From Gammaproteobacteria bacterium (lineage in GTDB: Bacteria > Pseudomonadota > Gammaproteobacteria > GCA-001735895), in assembly GCA_015494335.1 (NCBI GenBank), contig WGBK01000436.1, positions 1 to 20,199 of the forward strand: 20,199 bases of DNA. Direction: 5' to 3'. The notes under the pieces were generated by a model. That model was not told where the DNA came from. It saw nothing but the letters and a program-made list of their open reading frames with translations, and ran no database searches. Below, in pieces: positions 1 to 10,488 of this stretch. The stretch's first letter is position 1, and every line of letters begins with the position of its first letter. The position numbers were made by a program, and so were the translations under genes.

Positions 1-292
1 AGAAGGGGCAGCGGCGGGTGCAGATATCGCCCATGATCATGAAGGTGGCCGTGCCCTTGGAGAAGCACTCGCCAAGGTTTGGGCAGGCGGCTTCCTCGCA
101 GACGGTATGGAGATTGTTCTCGCGCAGGGTGCTCTTCAGTTGCTGCACCTGTTCGCTGGTCGGCGCCTTGGCGCGAATCCAGCTAGGCTTGCGCTGCAGG
201 GTCTGGCTCGGCACCACCTTGATGGGGATGCGCGCCACCTTGTCCGCGCCCTTGAGCTTGACGCCCTGCTCTACTCTATCGGTCTTTTTCAT
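1..292 (-). CDS. lipA: lipoyl synthase, N-terminal part (runs off the window)
   Basis: Lipoyl synthase is a radical SAM enzyme that inserts two sulfur atoms into protein-bound octanoyl chains, completing the lipoyl cofactor made by LipB. Ninety-seven codons are visible. The auxiliary cluster cysteines are C65, C70 and C76 in a CEEAAC-x5-C arrangement. The first two cysteines of the radical SAM motif are C91 and C95 (CTRRCPF), and the third would lie just past the window edge. The ATG at 290-292 lies inside the end of lipB (17 bp overlap), so the two are probably translationally coupled. The C-terminal two thirds cannot be seen. Identification rests on the characteristic double cysteine pattern plus the lipB neighbour, and is very secure. 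Confidence 0.96.
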   Translation of the reverse strand, partial: MKKTDRVEQGVKLKGADKVARIPIKVVPSQTLQRKPSWIRAKAPTSEQVQQLKSTLRENNLHTVCEEAACPNLGECFSKGTATFMIMGDICTRRCPF

Positions 293-905
293 ATCCAAGT
301 TTCTCGATCAGGTGATCGCACAACCGCTGACGCAGCTCGGCGACGGAAAAGTCATCGACCCAGTCGCTGAGCTGGGTCACCGGCATGCCCTTGTAGCCAC
401 AGGGGTTGATGCCGGCAAAGGGCGACAGGTCCATGTTCAGGTTCAGGCTCAGCCCGTGGTAGCTGCGCCCCTTGCGCACGCGCAGGCCCAGCGCCCCGAT
501 CTTGGCTTCGCCAACATACACCCCCGGCGCTTCCGGTCGCGCATGGGCCTCGATACCGTATTCGGCCAGCAGGGCGATCATCGCGTTTTCGATGGCGCTC
601 ACCAGGTCGCGCACGCCAAGACCGAGACGGTCCAGGTCCACCAGTGTGTAGAGCACCAGCTGGCCGGGGCCGTGATAGGTGACCTGGCCGCCGCGATCGA
701 TCTGCAGCAGCGGAATGTCGCCACGATCCAGCACATGCTCGCGGCGTCCGTTGAGACCCAGTGTATAGACCGGCTCGTGCTCGGTCAGCCAGAACTGGTC
801 ACGACTGTGCTCGTCACGCGCCTCGGTGTAGGCCTTCATCGACTGCCAGACGGACTCGCAGTCGCTGAGGCCGAAGTTGCGGATCAGCGGTGGGGCGGGT
901 TTCAT
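276..905 (-). CDS. lipB: octanoyl-[acyl-carrier protein]:protein N-octanoyltransferase
   Basis: LipB transfers octanoate from acyl carrier protein to the lipoyl domains of 2-oxoacid dehydrogenases and glycine cleavage H protein, the first step of endogenous lipoate synthesis in the cytoplasm. The 209-residue protein has the usual family length. The family motif RGGQVTYHGPGQ is at about residues 71-82. The catalytic dyad is visible as K135 (GEAKIGALG) and C169 (NPCGYKG), the same numbering as in E. coli. The gene starts 5 bp after the ybeD stop, and its end overlaps the lipA start. The order ybeD-lipB-lipA is classical for Gammaproteobacteria. Confidence 0.97.
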   Translation of the reverse strand: MKPAPPLIRNFGLSDCESVWQSMKAYTEARDEHSRDQFWLTEHEPVYTLGLNGRREHVLDRGDIPLLQIDRGGQVTYHGPGQLVLYTLVDLDRLGLGVRDLVSAIENAMIALLAEYGIEAHARPEAPGVYVGEAKIGALGLRVRKGRSYHGLSLNLNMDLSPFAGINPCGYKGMPVTQLSDWVDDFSVAELRQRLCDHLIEKLGYEKDR

Positions 906-910
906 GTTGC

Positions 911-1228
911 CTACAACGACATTACCACGGATTCGCAGTCGGCGAGGGCCTGGTAGATGGCATCGAGCTGTTCGCGGCTCTGGGCCTCGAAGGTTACCGT
1001 CAGGGACTGGAACTTGCCGCCGGAACTCCGGTTGCGGCGGATCTCGAAGGCACAGTCCTCGCCGCAGTGCTGCTTCAGCAGATCGGTGACGACCTGCTCG
1101 AAATCGGCCTGATCGCCGCGCCCGAAGGTCTTCAGCGGGAATCGGCAGGGGAACTCCAGTACCGGCCGGCCACTCTCGTCGACTACCGGCTCGGAGGCCG
1201 AGGGCCGCTTTTCGCGGTCGTCACTCAT
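911..1228 (-). CDS. ybeD: YbeD/DUF493 family protein
   Basis: This small cytoplasmic protein of 105 residues matches the DUF493/YbeD family in length, in the LEFPCRFPLKTFGR-like N-terminal strand (about residues 24-37) and in the C-terminal QSREQLDAIYQAL segment. YbeD has a ferredoxin-like, ACT-domain-related fold, and its biochemical function is not established. The first 20 residues are charged and probably disordered. The start codon overlaps the end of the aminotransferase gene by 8 bp, and lipB follows after 5 bp, so it is co-transcribed with both. Its regular position between dacA and lipB in many gammaproteobacteria supports the assignment. Confidence 0.9.
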   Translation of the reverse strand: MSDDREKRPSASEPVVDESGRPVLEFPCRFPLKTFGRGDQADFEQVVTDLLKQHCGEDCAFEIRRNRSSGGKFQSLTVTFEAQSREQLDAIYQALADCESVVMSL

Positions 1229-2087
1229 CCCCGCCTCGCATCACCTGCTGCTTGTAGTCCTGGTAGAGACGGATCACCTCGGCCCAGACCGGGCCGGTCA
1301 GCCCCTTGCCCACCTTGTGCTGGTTGAGCGTGGTGATTGGCAGAATCTCGCGGGTGGAGGAGGTCATCCAAATCTCGTCGGCATCGTGCAGCTCGTCCTC
1401 GCTGATGTCGATCTCGCGCGCCAGCAGGTGGTTTTCGTTGCACAGTTCGAGAATCAGGTCGCGGGTGATGCCGCCAAGCATGCAACGCTGACGCGGCGGG
1501 GTCTTGATGACCTCGTCCTTGACGATAAACAGGTTGCTGGCGGAACCCTCTATGGCACGGCCATCGCGGATCAGGATCGCCTCGTCGGCACCGGCATCCA
1601 CTGCCTGCTGCCGCAACAACACATTCGGCAACAGGTTGATCGACTTGATATGGCAATCCTGCCAGCGGCTGTCCTCGAGCGTGATCGCGCAACCGCCTGG
1701 TGTATCACTTTGCTGCAACGGGTAATTCATCGGCTGGCAGGTCAGCAGCACTGTCGGTTCCAGGGAATCGTTGAAGCCATGGTCGCGCTTCTCCATCACC
1801 CCGCGGGTGATCTGCAGATAGAGCGCGGCATCGGCATCCCCGGTGTTGCGACGAATCAGTTCATCGATCACTTCGATCCACTGTTCGCGCGTCATCGGAT
1901 TGCGCAGGCGGATGGCGTCGAGGCTGTGTTGCAGGCGATCGAGGTGCTGCTCGACGCGGAAGGGCTTGCCGGAATACACCGGGATCACCTCGTAGACACC
2001 GTCGCCAAACAGGAACCCCCGATCCAGCACCGGCACGCAGGCTTCGTTCAGCGGCTTGTATTCCCCGTTCAGATAGACCTGTTCCAT
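1221..2087 (-). CDS. dat: D-amino acid aminotransferase (class IV PLP)
   Basis: This is a 288-residue fold-type IV PLP aminotransferase that most likely interconverts D-alanine and D-glutamate with their 2-oxoacids. The PLP lysine is K148 (CHIKSINLLPN) and the cofactor-binding glutamate is in AIEGSASN near residue 180. An RxH motif (R101-D-H103) matches the R98/H100 pair that binds the substrate carboxylate in the Bacillus D-amino acid transaminase, which favours D-specificity over the branched-chain (IlvE) or aminodeoxychorismate lyase (PabC) alternatives. A good Shine-Dalgarno (GGAGGGG) precedes the ATG. It starts 16 bp after dacA and overlaps ybeD, placing D-amino acid metabolism directly beside the carboxypeptidase that releases D-alanine. 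Confidence 0.9.
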   Translation of the reverse strand: MEQVYLNGEYKPLNEACVPVLDRGFLFGDGVYEVIPVYSGKPFRVEQHLDRLQHSLDAIRLRNPMTREQWIEVIDELIRRNTGDADAALYLQITRGVMEKRDHGFNDSLEPTVLLTCQPMNYPLQQSDTPGGCAITLEDSRWQDCHIKSINLLPNVLLRQQAVDAGADEAILIRDGRAIEGSASNLFIVKDEVIKTPPRQRCMLGGITRDLILELCNENHLLAREIDISEDELHDADEIWMTSSTREILPITTLNQHKVGKGLTGPVWAEVIRLYQDYKQQVMRGGDE

Positions 2088-2103
2088 GTAACTTGCTCCC
2101 CTC

Positions 2104-3249
2104 CTATTCGAACAGCTTCTTGACGCTGTCCATGGCCTTCTTGACCAGTCCGCCGTCCTTCACTTCCTGCAACGCCACCAGCGGGCGGGTAACCACGGTC
2201 TCGTCATCAAGCCGGACCGAAAGCTTGCCCAGTTCCTTCCCCTTCGCAATGGGCGCCTCGATATTGGCGTTGATCTCAATGGCAGCCTTCAGGTCCTTAT
2301 AGCGACCCTTCGGAATCAGCACGCTGACCGGTTCTTCCACGCCCAGGGCGAGCCGGTCCTTGTCGCCGAACCAGACCCGAACCGTCTTCAGGGCCTGACC
2401 GGCTTCGTACAGTTTCGGTGCCTCGAAGAAGCGGAAACCGTAGTTGAGCAGGGCCTGACTGTTGGTGGTGCGTGCCTTGTCCGACTTGGCACCGAGGACC
2501 ACCGAGATCAGCCGCATGCCGTCGCGTTTGGCCGAAGCCACCAGGCAATAGCCGGCGGCATCGGTATGGCCCGTCTTGAGACCGTCGACGCTGGGATCCT
2601 TCCACAACAGGCGATTGCGGTTGAACTGGCGAATGTTGTTCCAGGTGAATTCCTTCTCCTTGTAGTACTTGTAGGTCATCGGGTAGTCGCGGATGACAGC
2701 CCGGGCCAGAGTGGCTATGTCTCGGGCGGTCGAGTAGTGCTCCTTGTCAGGCCAGCCGGTGGAATTGCGGAACTGGGTATTGCTCATCCCCAGTTGCCGG
2801 GCCTGATGATTCATGTAGCCGACGAAGGCATCCTCGGACCCGGCCACATACTCGGCCAGGGCCACCGTGGCATCATTGCCGGACTGGATGATCATGCCCT
2901 TGATCAGGTTTTCCACAGTGACCTTGTCGCCAACCTCGACAAACATCTTCGAGCCCTTCATCTTCCAGGCCTTCTCGCTGATGGTAACCTGGTCGTCGAG
3001 GCGAATGTCACCGTCAGTCAGCGCCTTGTCCACCAGGTAGGCCGTCATCAGCTTGGTGATGCTGGCCGGCTCCACGCGCATGTCGGCATTCTTCTCCGCC
3101 AGCACCTTGCCACTCTCGTAGTCCATCAGGATATAGCTCTTGACCGGCAGATCGGGCGGCTCGGGGATAGGCCGTGGCGGCGCGGCCTGCAGCAGGCTCG
3201 GCAACAGCACCAGGGACAGGACGATCAGGGCGTAAAGGTTTTTCAACAT
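2104..3249 (-). CDS. dacA: D-alanyl-D-alanine carboxypeptidase (PBP5/6 type)
   Basis: This penicillin-binding protein removes the terminal D-alanine from peptidoglycan pentapeptides at the periplasmic face of the inner membrane. The 381-residue protein starts with a signal peptide (hydrophobic stretch about residues 5-20, ending LLQA-A). It has all three active-site motifs: SITK (63-66), SGN (123-125) and KTG (225-227). A PBP5-type C-terminal beta domain follows, and the last residues (LVKKAMDSVKKLFE) form the amphipathic membrane anchor typical of PBP5/6. A 148 bp gap separates it from rlpA upstream, and a weak promoter candidate lies there. Whether it should be called dacA or dacC cannot be decided from sequence alone. 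Confidence 0.95.
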   Translation of the reverse strand: MLKNLYALIVLSLVLLPSLLQAAPPRPIPEPPDLPVKSYILMDYESGKVLAEKNADMRVEPASITKLMTAYLVDKALTDGDIRLDDQVTISEKAWKMKGSKMFVEVGDKVTVENLIKGMIIQSGNDATVALAEYVAGSEDAFVGYMNHQARQLGMSNTQFRNSTGWPDKEHYSTARDIATLARAVIRDYPMTYKYYKEKEFTWNNIRQFNRNRLLWKDPSVDGLKTGHTDAAGYCLVASAKRDGMRLISVVLGAKSDKARTTNSQALLNYGFRFFEAPKLYEAGQALKTVRVWFGDKDRLALGVEEPVSVLIPKGRYKDLKAAIEINANIEAPIAKGKELGKLSVRLDDETVVTRPLVALQEVKDGGLVKKAMDSVKKLFE

Positions 3250-3312
3250 GGATACTCGACGGGATGGAATGAATGAAACGGATCAATAACGAACAGCGGA
3301 ACCGCAGCGCCG

Positions 3313-3318
3313 ATTGTA
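3313..3318 (-). promoter_or_regulatory. weak -10 candidate upstream of dacA
   Basis: On the minus strand a TACAAT hexamer lies 64 bp upstream of the dacA ATG, inside the 148 bp gap that separates dacA from rlpA. No convincing -35 box is present at 16-18 bp spacing. This could be an internal promoter letting dacA-dat-ybeD-lipBA be expressed apart from the elongation genes, but the support is one hexamer and the gap itself. Confidence 0.3.
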
Positions 3319-3397
3319 CCGGCGCCTCAGGCAAAAGAACACCACGATGAGGCAGGGATTGGGACCAGGAAATCGGCCGGATGTTTCTGCCAGGCTC

Positions 3398-4192
3398 TCA
3401 GTTTTCGATCACGATCCGTGCCTGCCGGTAGCCCTTGCGCTGCAGTCGCTTGCGTACCGAGTCGGCCTCGGCAACATCGGCCAGCGGACCGAGTTGCACG
3501 CGGAAGAACACGCCCTGGTCGGCCTCCACCCGCTTCACCTGCAATGGCCGTTCCCGCTTCGCCAGCAGTTCCTTCATCAGCTTGCGCGCATTGTCCTCGC
3601 TGGCGAAAGAGCCGAGCTGGATGTAGATGGAACCGACATCACCGTCCTCCTTCAGGGGCACCGCTCGAACCTTCTTGCGTTGGCCGTTGCGATCCACGAC
3701 CTCGATTTTGACCTCAGCCGTTCCGGGACCGATCATGTCGAGTTTCCTGGCTGCAGCATAGGAAAGATCGATGATACGGCCACGCGCGAAGGGGCCGCGG
3801 TCGTTGATCTTGACGATGACGCTCTTGCCGTTGGCGAGGTTGGTTACGCGCACCCGGGACGGGATCGGCAGGGTCTTGTGAGCCGCGGTCATGGCGTGCA
3901 TGTCGTAGGTCTCACCGCTGGAGGTACGCTTGCCGTGGAAATCCGGGCCATACCAGGAAGCCATGCCACGCTGGGTAAACCCGGCCGCGGAATCGAGTAC
4001 CTGGTAGCGTTTGCCGAACACGACATAGGAAGAAGGGTTGCCCGTCTTCGACAGAATTCCGCGATCGACATCCCCGTAGTCCGCCGGATTGCCTCCGCCT
4101 CCGGGACCGCTCATCGGCACGCCGAAGGTGCAACCCGCAAGCATCAGGGTCAGCAATAACGGCAGGAACAGCCAGGATCGGCAGGACTTCAC
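3398..4192 (-). CDS. rlpA: RlpA septal ring lipoprotein / lytic transglycosylase
   Basis: RlpA is an outer-membrane lipoprotein that, in Pseudomonas, cleaves glycan strands lacking stem peptides. The 264-residue product has a lipoprotein signal ending in the lipobox LAGC (C21) and a glycine-rich linker. A double-psi beta-barrel domain spans about residues 73-165, with the conserved GMASWYGPDFHGKRTSSGE segment (catalytic-type E94) and NDRGPF (D131). A C-terminal SPOR domain at about 185-264 (IYIQLGSFASEDNA) binds denuded septal glycan. It begins with GTG at 4190-4192, sharing four bases (GTGA) with the mltB stop, so the start is fixed by translational coupling. Confidence 0.95.
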   Translation of the reverse strand: MKSCRSWLFLPLLLTLMLAGCTFGVPMSGPGGGGNPADYGDVDRGILSKTGNPSSYVVFGKRYQVLDSAAGFTQRGMASWYGPDFHGKRTSSGETYDMHAMTAAHKTLPIPSRVRVTNLANGKSVIVKINDRGPFARGRIIDLSYAAARKLDMIGPGTAEVKIEVVDRNGQRKKVRAVPLKEDGDVGSIYIQLGSFASEDNARKLMKELLAKRERPLQVKRVEADQGVFFRVQLGPLADVAEADSVRKRLQRKGYRQARIVIEN

Positions 4193-5199
4193 TGCGCGCC
4201 TCCTTCATTCTGCGCCAGTTGCCGGCTGCGCGCCTGCCGGATGGCCTGTCCCAGCTGGTGAACCGCCATCGCATAGAGTTCGCTGTGGTTGTAGCGGGTG
4301 ATGACATAGAAATTGTCGCGGCCGGCCCAGTATTCATAGCCATCGGGCTGCTTCAGCCGCACCAGTGAAACCGGCGCGTCGGCGGGGATTTCGTCCTTGC
4401 TGTCGAACCCGGCGTTCTGCAGCTGCGCCCAGCGGTAGGCCGGTTTCAGGTCGGTCTTGAAGCCTCTGGCAGCGTCCGCCCGAGCCTGCAGGCGATGGGC
4501 CACCGGCTGACCCGGCTTCCAGCCATGCTTGCGAAAATAGTTGGCCACGCTGCCGAGCACATCCGGCAGACTATCGAACAGGTCGGCCTGGCCATCGGCA
4601 TCGTAATCCACGGCATAGTTGCGATAGCTCGAGGAAATGAACTGGGGCATGCCCATGGCGCCGGCGTAACTGCCCTTCAGGGAGCGCGGATCGAAACCGT
4701 TCTCCTTCGCCAGGCGCAGGTAGGCCTCCAGCTCGGCGGTGAAGAAACGCGCCCGCTTTGGGTAATCGAAGGCAAAGGTGACCAGGGTATCGAATACCGG
4801 CGCCTTGCCCTTGTACTGGCCGTAGAAGGTTTCCACGCCGACGATGGCCACGACGATCTCCGGCGGTACACCATAGTCCGCCTCGATACGCTCGAGCAGG
4901 TCGCGGTTGCGATTCCAGAAATCGACGCCGCGCCGGATGCGCTTGTCGGTGAGGAAGATCTTGCGGTACTGGTGCCACTCCAGCTTCTCCGCCGGCTTGT
5001 TCATGCGTTCGAACAGCTGACGCTGGTTCTTCACCTGTGAGAACAGGTCGATCAGTTCCTGCTCGCTGTAGTCGCTGTCGGCGGCGAGACGGTCGATGAA
5101 CTGCTCGACATCCTCCCTGTAGCGATAGTCCCCGCTTTCAAGCTGGGCGGCTGTGGCCGCAAGCGGCAGCAGGATCAGGGCAACGAGCAGATGGATCAT
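4189..5199 (-). CDS. mltB: lytic murein transglycosylase B
   Basis: MltB cleaves the MurNAc-GlcNAc bond with formation of 1,6-anhydro-MurNAc and takes part in peptidoglycan turnover. The 336-residue protein has an N-terminal hydrophobic signal (residues 1-17, LAATA-A). I see no lipobox cysteine, so it is probably a soluble periplasmic form, unlike the E. coli lipoprotein. The catalytic glutamate is E123 in AIVGVETFYG, followed by the family segment GAMGMPQFISSSYRNYAVD around 180-198. The ATG directly abuts the rodA stop codon with no spacer, and the end overlaps rlpA. Co-expression with rodA and mrdA puts a wall-cutting enzyme in the elongation machinery. Confidence 0.95.
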   Translation of the reverse strand: MIHLLVALILLPLAATAAQLESGDYRYREDVEQFIDRLAADSDYSEQELIDLFSQVKNQRQLFERMNKPAEKLEWHQYRKIFLTDKRIRRGVDFWNRNRDLLERIEADYGVPPEIVVAIVGVETFYGQYKGKAPVFDTLVTFAFDYPKRARFFTAELEAYLRLAKENGFDPRSLKGSYAGAMGMPQFISSSYRNYAVDYDADGQADLFDSLPDVLGSVANYFRKHGWKPGQPVAHRLQARADAARGFKTDLKPAYRWAQLQNAGFDSKDEIPADAPVSLVRLKQPDGYEYWAGRDNFYVITRYNHSELYAMAVHQLGQAIRQARSRQLAQNEGGAQ

Positions 5200-6327
5200 T
5201 CAGGGACTCCCCAGGAAGCGTTTGGCCGAGCGTACGGCCATGATCATGCCAAAACCGAGCATCAGCGTCACCATCGAGGTGCCGCCGTAGCTGACCAGGG
5301 GCAGCGGAACACCCACTACCGGCAGCAGCCCGGTCACCATGCCGGTGTTGACAAACAGATAGACAAAAAAGGTCAGCGACAGTGCCCCGGCCAGCAGACG
5401 GCCGTAGGTATCGCTGCTGCAGGCGGCGATCCACAGCCCCCGGAAGATGATCAGGATATACAGCAACAGCAACAGCACCGCGCCGAACAGACCAAACTCC
5501 TCGCCGAACACCGAGAAGATGAAGTCGGTGGATCGTTCGGGCAGGAAGTCCAGCTGCGACTGGGTGCCGTTGAGCCAGCCCTTGCCGTAGATGCCGCCCG
5601 AGCCAATGGCAATCTTCGACTGGATGATGTGATAGCCGGCCCCGAGCGGATCGCTCTCCGGATCGAGCAGGGTCAGGATGCGCCCGCGCTGGTAATCGTG
5701 CAAGGCGAATTTCCACAGCAATGGCGCCATCAGCGAGGCCAACAGACCCAGCACGAAGAAAATCTTCCAGCGCACGCCGGCGAGAAACAGCACGAAGAAA
5801 CCGGCGCTGCCGACCAGCAGGGCAGTGCCCAGGTCCGGTTGCTTCGCAATCAGCAGCACCGGCACCAGTACCAGCACCACGCTCACCAGCAGGTCGCGCC
5901 AGCCGACCGGCAATACCTTGTCGGACAGGTAGCTGGCCAACATCATCGGCATCGCCAGCTTCATCAACTCCGAGGGCTGGAAACGGATGAAGCCCAGGTC
6001 CAGCCAGCGTTGCGCGCCCTTGCCGATCTCGCCAAACAGCATCACCGCCAGCAACAGGCCAACCACCCCCAGATAGAAGCCCAACGACAGCTTCTTGAGC
6101 AGACGCAGCGGCAGGTTGGCCATCAGCAGCATCAACAGCCAGGCCAGTCCCAGGCGCATGCCCTGGCGCAGCACCCGGTCGAGATCACCGCCGCTGGCAC
6201 TGTAGAGGATCAACATGCCCGCAGCCGAGAGCAGCAGCAGCAGGAACACCAGCACCGGATCGAGGCGAAAGGCATCGAGCAGTCGTCGCGACAGCGACTG
6301 GTAATCACGGTTACTCTCCCAGCTCAT
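5200..6327 (-). CDS. rodA: RodA, SEDS peptidoglycan glycosyltransferase
   Basis: RodA is the multi-spanning inner-membrane SEDS enzyme that polymerises lipid II into glycan strands during rod elongation, working as a pair with PBP2. The 375-residue protein has about ten hydrophobic segments, the usual length and topology. The signature ERSTDFIFSVFGEEFG is at about residues 264-279, with the essential aspartate at D268, and the C-terminal PLPLVSYGGTSM segment is intact. Its ATG overlaps the mrdA stop by four bases (ATGA) and mltB follows immediately. The mrdA-rodA pair is the standard elongasome synthase unit. The mreBCD genes that often precede it are not in this window. Confidence 0.97.
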   Translation of the reverse strand: MSWESNRDYQSLSRRLLDAFRLDPVLVFLLLLLSAAGMLILYSASGGDLDRVLRQGMRLGLAWLLMLLMANLPLRLLKKLSLGFYLGVVGLLLAVMLFGEIGKGAQRWLDLGFIRFQPSELMKLAMPMMLASYLSDKVLPVGWRDLLVSVVLVLVPVLLIAKQPDLGTALLVGSAGFFVLFLAGVRWKIFFVLGLLASLMAPLLWKFALHDYQRGRILTLLDPESDPLGAGYHIIQSKIAIGSGGIYGKGWLNGTQSQLDFLPERSTDFIFSVFGEEFGLFGAVLLLLLYILIIFRGLWIAACSSDTYGRLLAGALSLTFFVYLFVNTGMVTGLLPVVGVPLPLVSYGGTSMVTLMLGFGMIMAVRSAKRFLGSP

Positions 6328-8231
6328 TCCTGGCCCGTCCCACTGCCGGTTTGATCAGCGGCAGCCGGCTCCGTTTTCAGGCGACCCTGGTCGTCGAGCA
6401 GCCAGGCATCCATGATGCTGCGCGCGATCGGCGCGGCGGTGGAACCGCCATGCTCGCCGTTCTCGACGATGACTGCCACCGCTATGCGCGGATCATAGGC
6501 GGGCGCGAAGGCCACGAACAGGGCGTGATCGCGCAGACGCTTGGCGATCTTCTCGGCATCGTATTCCTCGTCCTGCTTGATGCCGAAGACCTGGGCGGTA
6601 CCGGTCTTGCCGGCGATCTTGTATTTTGCACCCTCGGCAATTCTGCGGGCCGTGCCCCTCGCACCGTGGACCACGTTGACCATGCCGCGCACGACGGTCT
6701 TCCAGTTGCTGTCGCGCTTGAGCTTGTAGTCGTCCAGTTCCTCGGGTTCGATCACCCGCTCTTTCCGCTCGCTGACATATTCGATCGATTTCACCAGGTG
6801 CGGCTTGAAACGCTTGCCCTTCATCGCCAGAGCTCCGATGGCGCTGGCGAGTTGCAACGGTGTTGCGCTGAAGGCGCCCTGTCCGATTCCGGTGATCAGG
6901 GTTTCGCCCGGGTACCAGGCCTGGCCGCGCACGCGCCTTTTCCACTCGCGCGAGGGCATCAGCGCCGGCCGCTCGCCGGTGGTGTCGATACCGCTGCGCT
7001 GGCCGAAGCCGAAGGCGGTCATGAAATCCGCCATGCGGTCGATGCCAAGACGATAGGAGAGATCGTAGAAATACACATCGCAGGATTGGGTGATGGCGTC
7101 GCTGAGCTTGATCGGCCCGTGGCCGGTCTTCTTCCAGTCACGATACTTCCGATCGTCGATCGGCAATTGATAATAGCCGGGACAGAACACCTTCTTGCCC
7201 GGCGTGGTCACGTTATATTCGAGCCCGGCCAGTCCAAACAGCGGCTTGGTGGTCGAACCCGGCGGATACTGGCCGGTCAGCGCGCGGTTGAACAACGGGC
7301 GGTCTCGCGATTCGCGCAGGGCCTTGTACTCCTTGAAGCTGATGCCGTTGACGAACAGGTTCGGGTCATAGTTCGGCATGCTCACCAGCGCCAGCACCTC
7401 GCCGTTGCGCGGGTCCAGCGCCACCAGCGCTCCGCGTTCCTTGCCGATCAGTTTCTCGCCCAATGCCTGCAGCCGGGCATCGATGGTCAAGCGCAGGTTG
7501 TTGCCGGGCAGGGGCGGCTCTTCCTCCAACACACGCAGTGTGCGGCCGGCGGCGTTGACCTCCACCCGCTGCAGACCCACCTTGCCATGCAATTCCTTTT
7601 CGTAGTATTTCTCCAGGCCGAGCTTGCCGATATGGCTGGTACCGGCATAACTGGATTCCTCCAGGCCATTCAAATCCTTTTCGTCGATGCGCCCGACATA
7701 ACCCAGCGCATGTACCGCCAGCGGTCCCTTCGGATAGTAGCGGGTCAGGCGCGCATTGATCTCGACGCCCTTGAACTTGTGGATGTTGACAGCCAGCCGA
7801 GCAACCTCTTCGTCGCTGAGGTTGAGCAGCAACGGCACGCTCTCGAAGGGACGGCGGCGGCGCGAGGCCTTGCGGAAGCGCTTGATCTCGGAATCGGAAA
7901 TCTCCACCAGTTCGCCGAGGCGGGCCAGGGTATCGTCGAGGTCGTCCACCTGCTCGCGAATGATCTCCAGCCGGTAGGCCGGCAGGTTGTCGGCCAGCAC
8001 CACGCCATTGCGATCGTAGATCAACCCGCGGGTGGGCGGCAGCGCCTTGTAACGCATGCGGTTGGAGTTCGACAGTGTGGCAAAGTGTTCCTGGTCCACC
8101 ACCTGCAAAACATACAGCCGCCCCAGCACCAGCGACAGCAACACCACCACGCCGATCGCCGCCACCATCAGGCGACGCTGGATCAGTCGGGTTTCGGACG
8201 CGTAATCCTTGAGTTGTTCTCTGGGGGCCAT
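6324..8231 (-). CDS. mrdA: penicillin-binding protein 2 (elongation transpeptidase)
   Basis: PBP2 crosslinks the glycan made by RodA during lateral wall growth. From the ATG at 8229-8231 the protein has 635 residues. It shows one membrane helix near residues 21-39, a dimerisation or pedestal domain, and a transpeptidase domain with STTK (326-329), SCD (383-385, the SxN equivalent usual in PBP2) and KTGTAQ (542-547). An in-frame TTG at 8297 would add 22 residues, but these are not PBP2-like and the codon falls in a probable -35 box, so I prefer the ATG. It is the first gene of the nine-gene operon and sits downstream of the hppA terminator. Confidence 0.96.
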   Translation of the reverse strand: MAPREQLKDYASETRLIQRRLMVAAIGVVVLLSLVLGRLYVLQVVDQEHFATLSNSNRMRYKALPPTRGLIYDRNGVVLADNLPAYRLEIIREQVDDLDDTLARLGELVEISDSEIKRFRKASRRRRPFESVPLLLNLSDEEVARLAVNIHKFKGVEINARLTRYYPKGPLAVHALGYVGRIDEKDLNGLEESSYAGTSHIGKLGLEKYYEKELHGKVGLQRVEVNAAGRTLRVLEEEPPLPGNNLRLTIDARLQALGEKLIGKERGALVALDPRNGEVLALVSMPNYDPNLFVNGISFKEYKALRESRDRPLFNRALTGQYPPGSTTKPLFGLAGLEYNVTTPGKKVFCPGYYQLPIDDRKYRDWKKTGHGPIKLSDAITQSCDVYFYDLSYRLGIDRMADFMTAFGFGQRSGIDTTGERPALMPSREWKRRVRGQAWYPGETLITGIGQGAFSATPLQLASAIGALAMKGKRFKPHLVKSIEYVSERKERVIEPEELDDYKLKRDSNWKTVVRGMVNVVHGARGTARRIAEGAKYKIAGKTGTAQVFGIKQDEEYDAEKIAKRLRDHALFVAFAPAYDPRIAVAVIVENGEHGGSTAAPIARSIMDAWLLDDQGRLKTEPAAADQTGSGTGQE

Positions 8232-8273
8232 CAATAACCGGTGTAGCGGGGGCTGGGGTCGCAAGGGCTGAGC

Positions 8274-8302
8274 AACATAAACACAGTATAGAGACAATTC
8301 AA
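8274..8302 (-). promoter_or_regulatory. candidate sigma-70 promoter of the mrdA operon
   Basis: On the minus strand, TTGAAT (8302-8297) and TATGTT (8279-8274) are separated by exactly 17 bp, 43 bp upstream of the mrdA ATG and just downstream of the hppA terminator. Each box matches 4 of 6 consensus bases. An alternative -10 (TATACT, within 8285-8290) overlaps but lacks a -35. The location between a terminator and the first operon gene makes a promoter here very likely, though the exact boxes are less certain. Confidence 0.5.
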
Positions 8303-8320
8303 GCGGCAGGGTTCATGCCG

Positions 8321-8350
8321 GACAAAAGAAAGCCCGCGCAGGGCGCGGGC
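8321..8350 (-). terminator. rho-independent terminator after hppA
   Basis: Read on the minus strand, a GC hairpin with 7-bp arms (GCCCGCG at 8332-8338 pairing with CGCGGGC at 8344-8350) is followed by the T-rich run TTTCTTTTGT. It lies 25 bp after the hppA stop and closes that transcript before the mrdA promoter. Confidence 0.88.
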
Positions 8351-8375
8351 CTTGTGGACGGAACAGTCCTGTAGA

Positions 8376-10403
<2,028 letters not shown>

Positions 10404-10443
10404 ATCGTAGCCCTCATTTCAGGAGTTTTGGAATTCTTGCGCG

Positions 10444-10476
10444 CAAAAATAAAGCCGCCCCGTTGCCGGTGGCGGC
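10444..10476 (-). terminator. rho-independent terminator after adk
   Basis: On the minus strand, GCCGCC (10476-10471) pairs with GGCGGC (10459-10454) around a short loop and is followed by TTTATTTTT. It begins 12 bp after the adk stop and separates adk from hppA. The T-run adjoins a perfect 10-bp palindrome, TTGCGCGCAA (10437-10446), in the hppA leader. Confidence 0.88.
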
Positions 10477-10488
10477 TTCATCATGGCA

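Noticed and set aside
5191..8237. Long open frames on the plus strand opposite rodA and mrdA (up to 628 codons)
   Set aside because: They are antisense to well-identified genes, have Gln/His/Arg-rich compositions and show no recognisable domain. They reflect low stop frequency opposite GC-rich codons.
8232..8297. Upstream TTG start that would add 22 residues to PBP2
   Set aside because: The added residues are unlike PBP2, and the TTG falls in the probable -35 box of the operon promoter.
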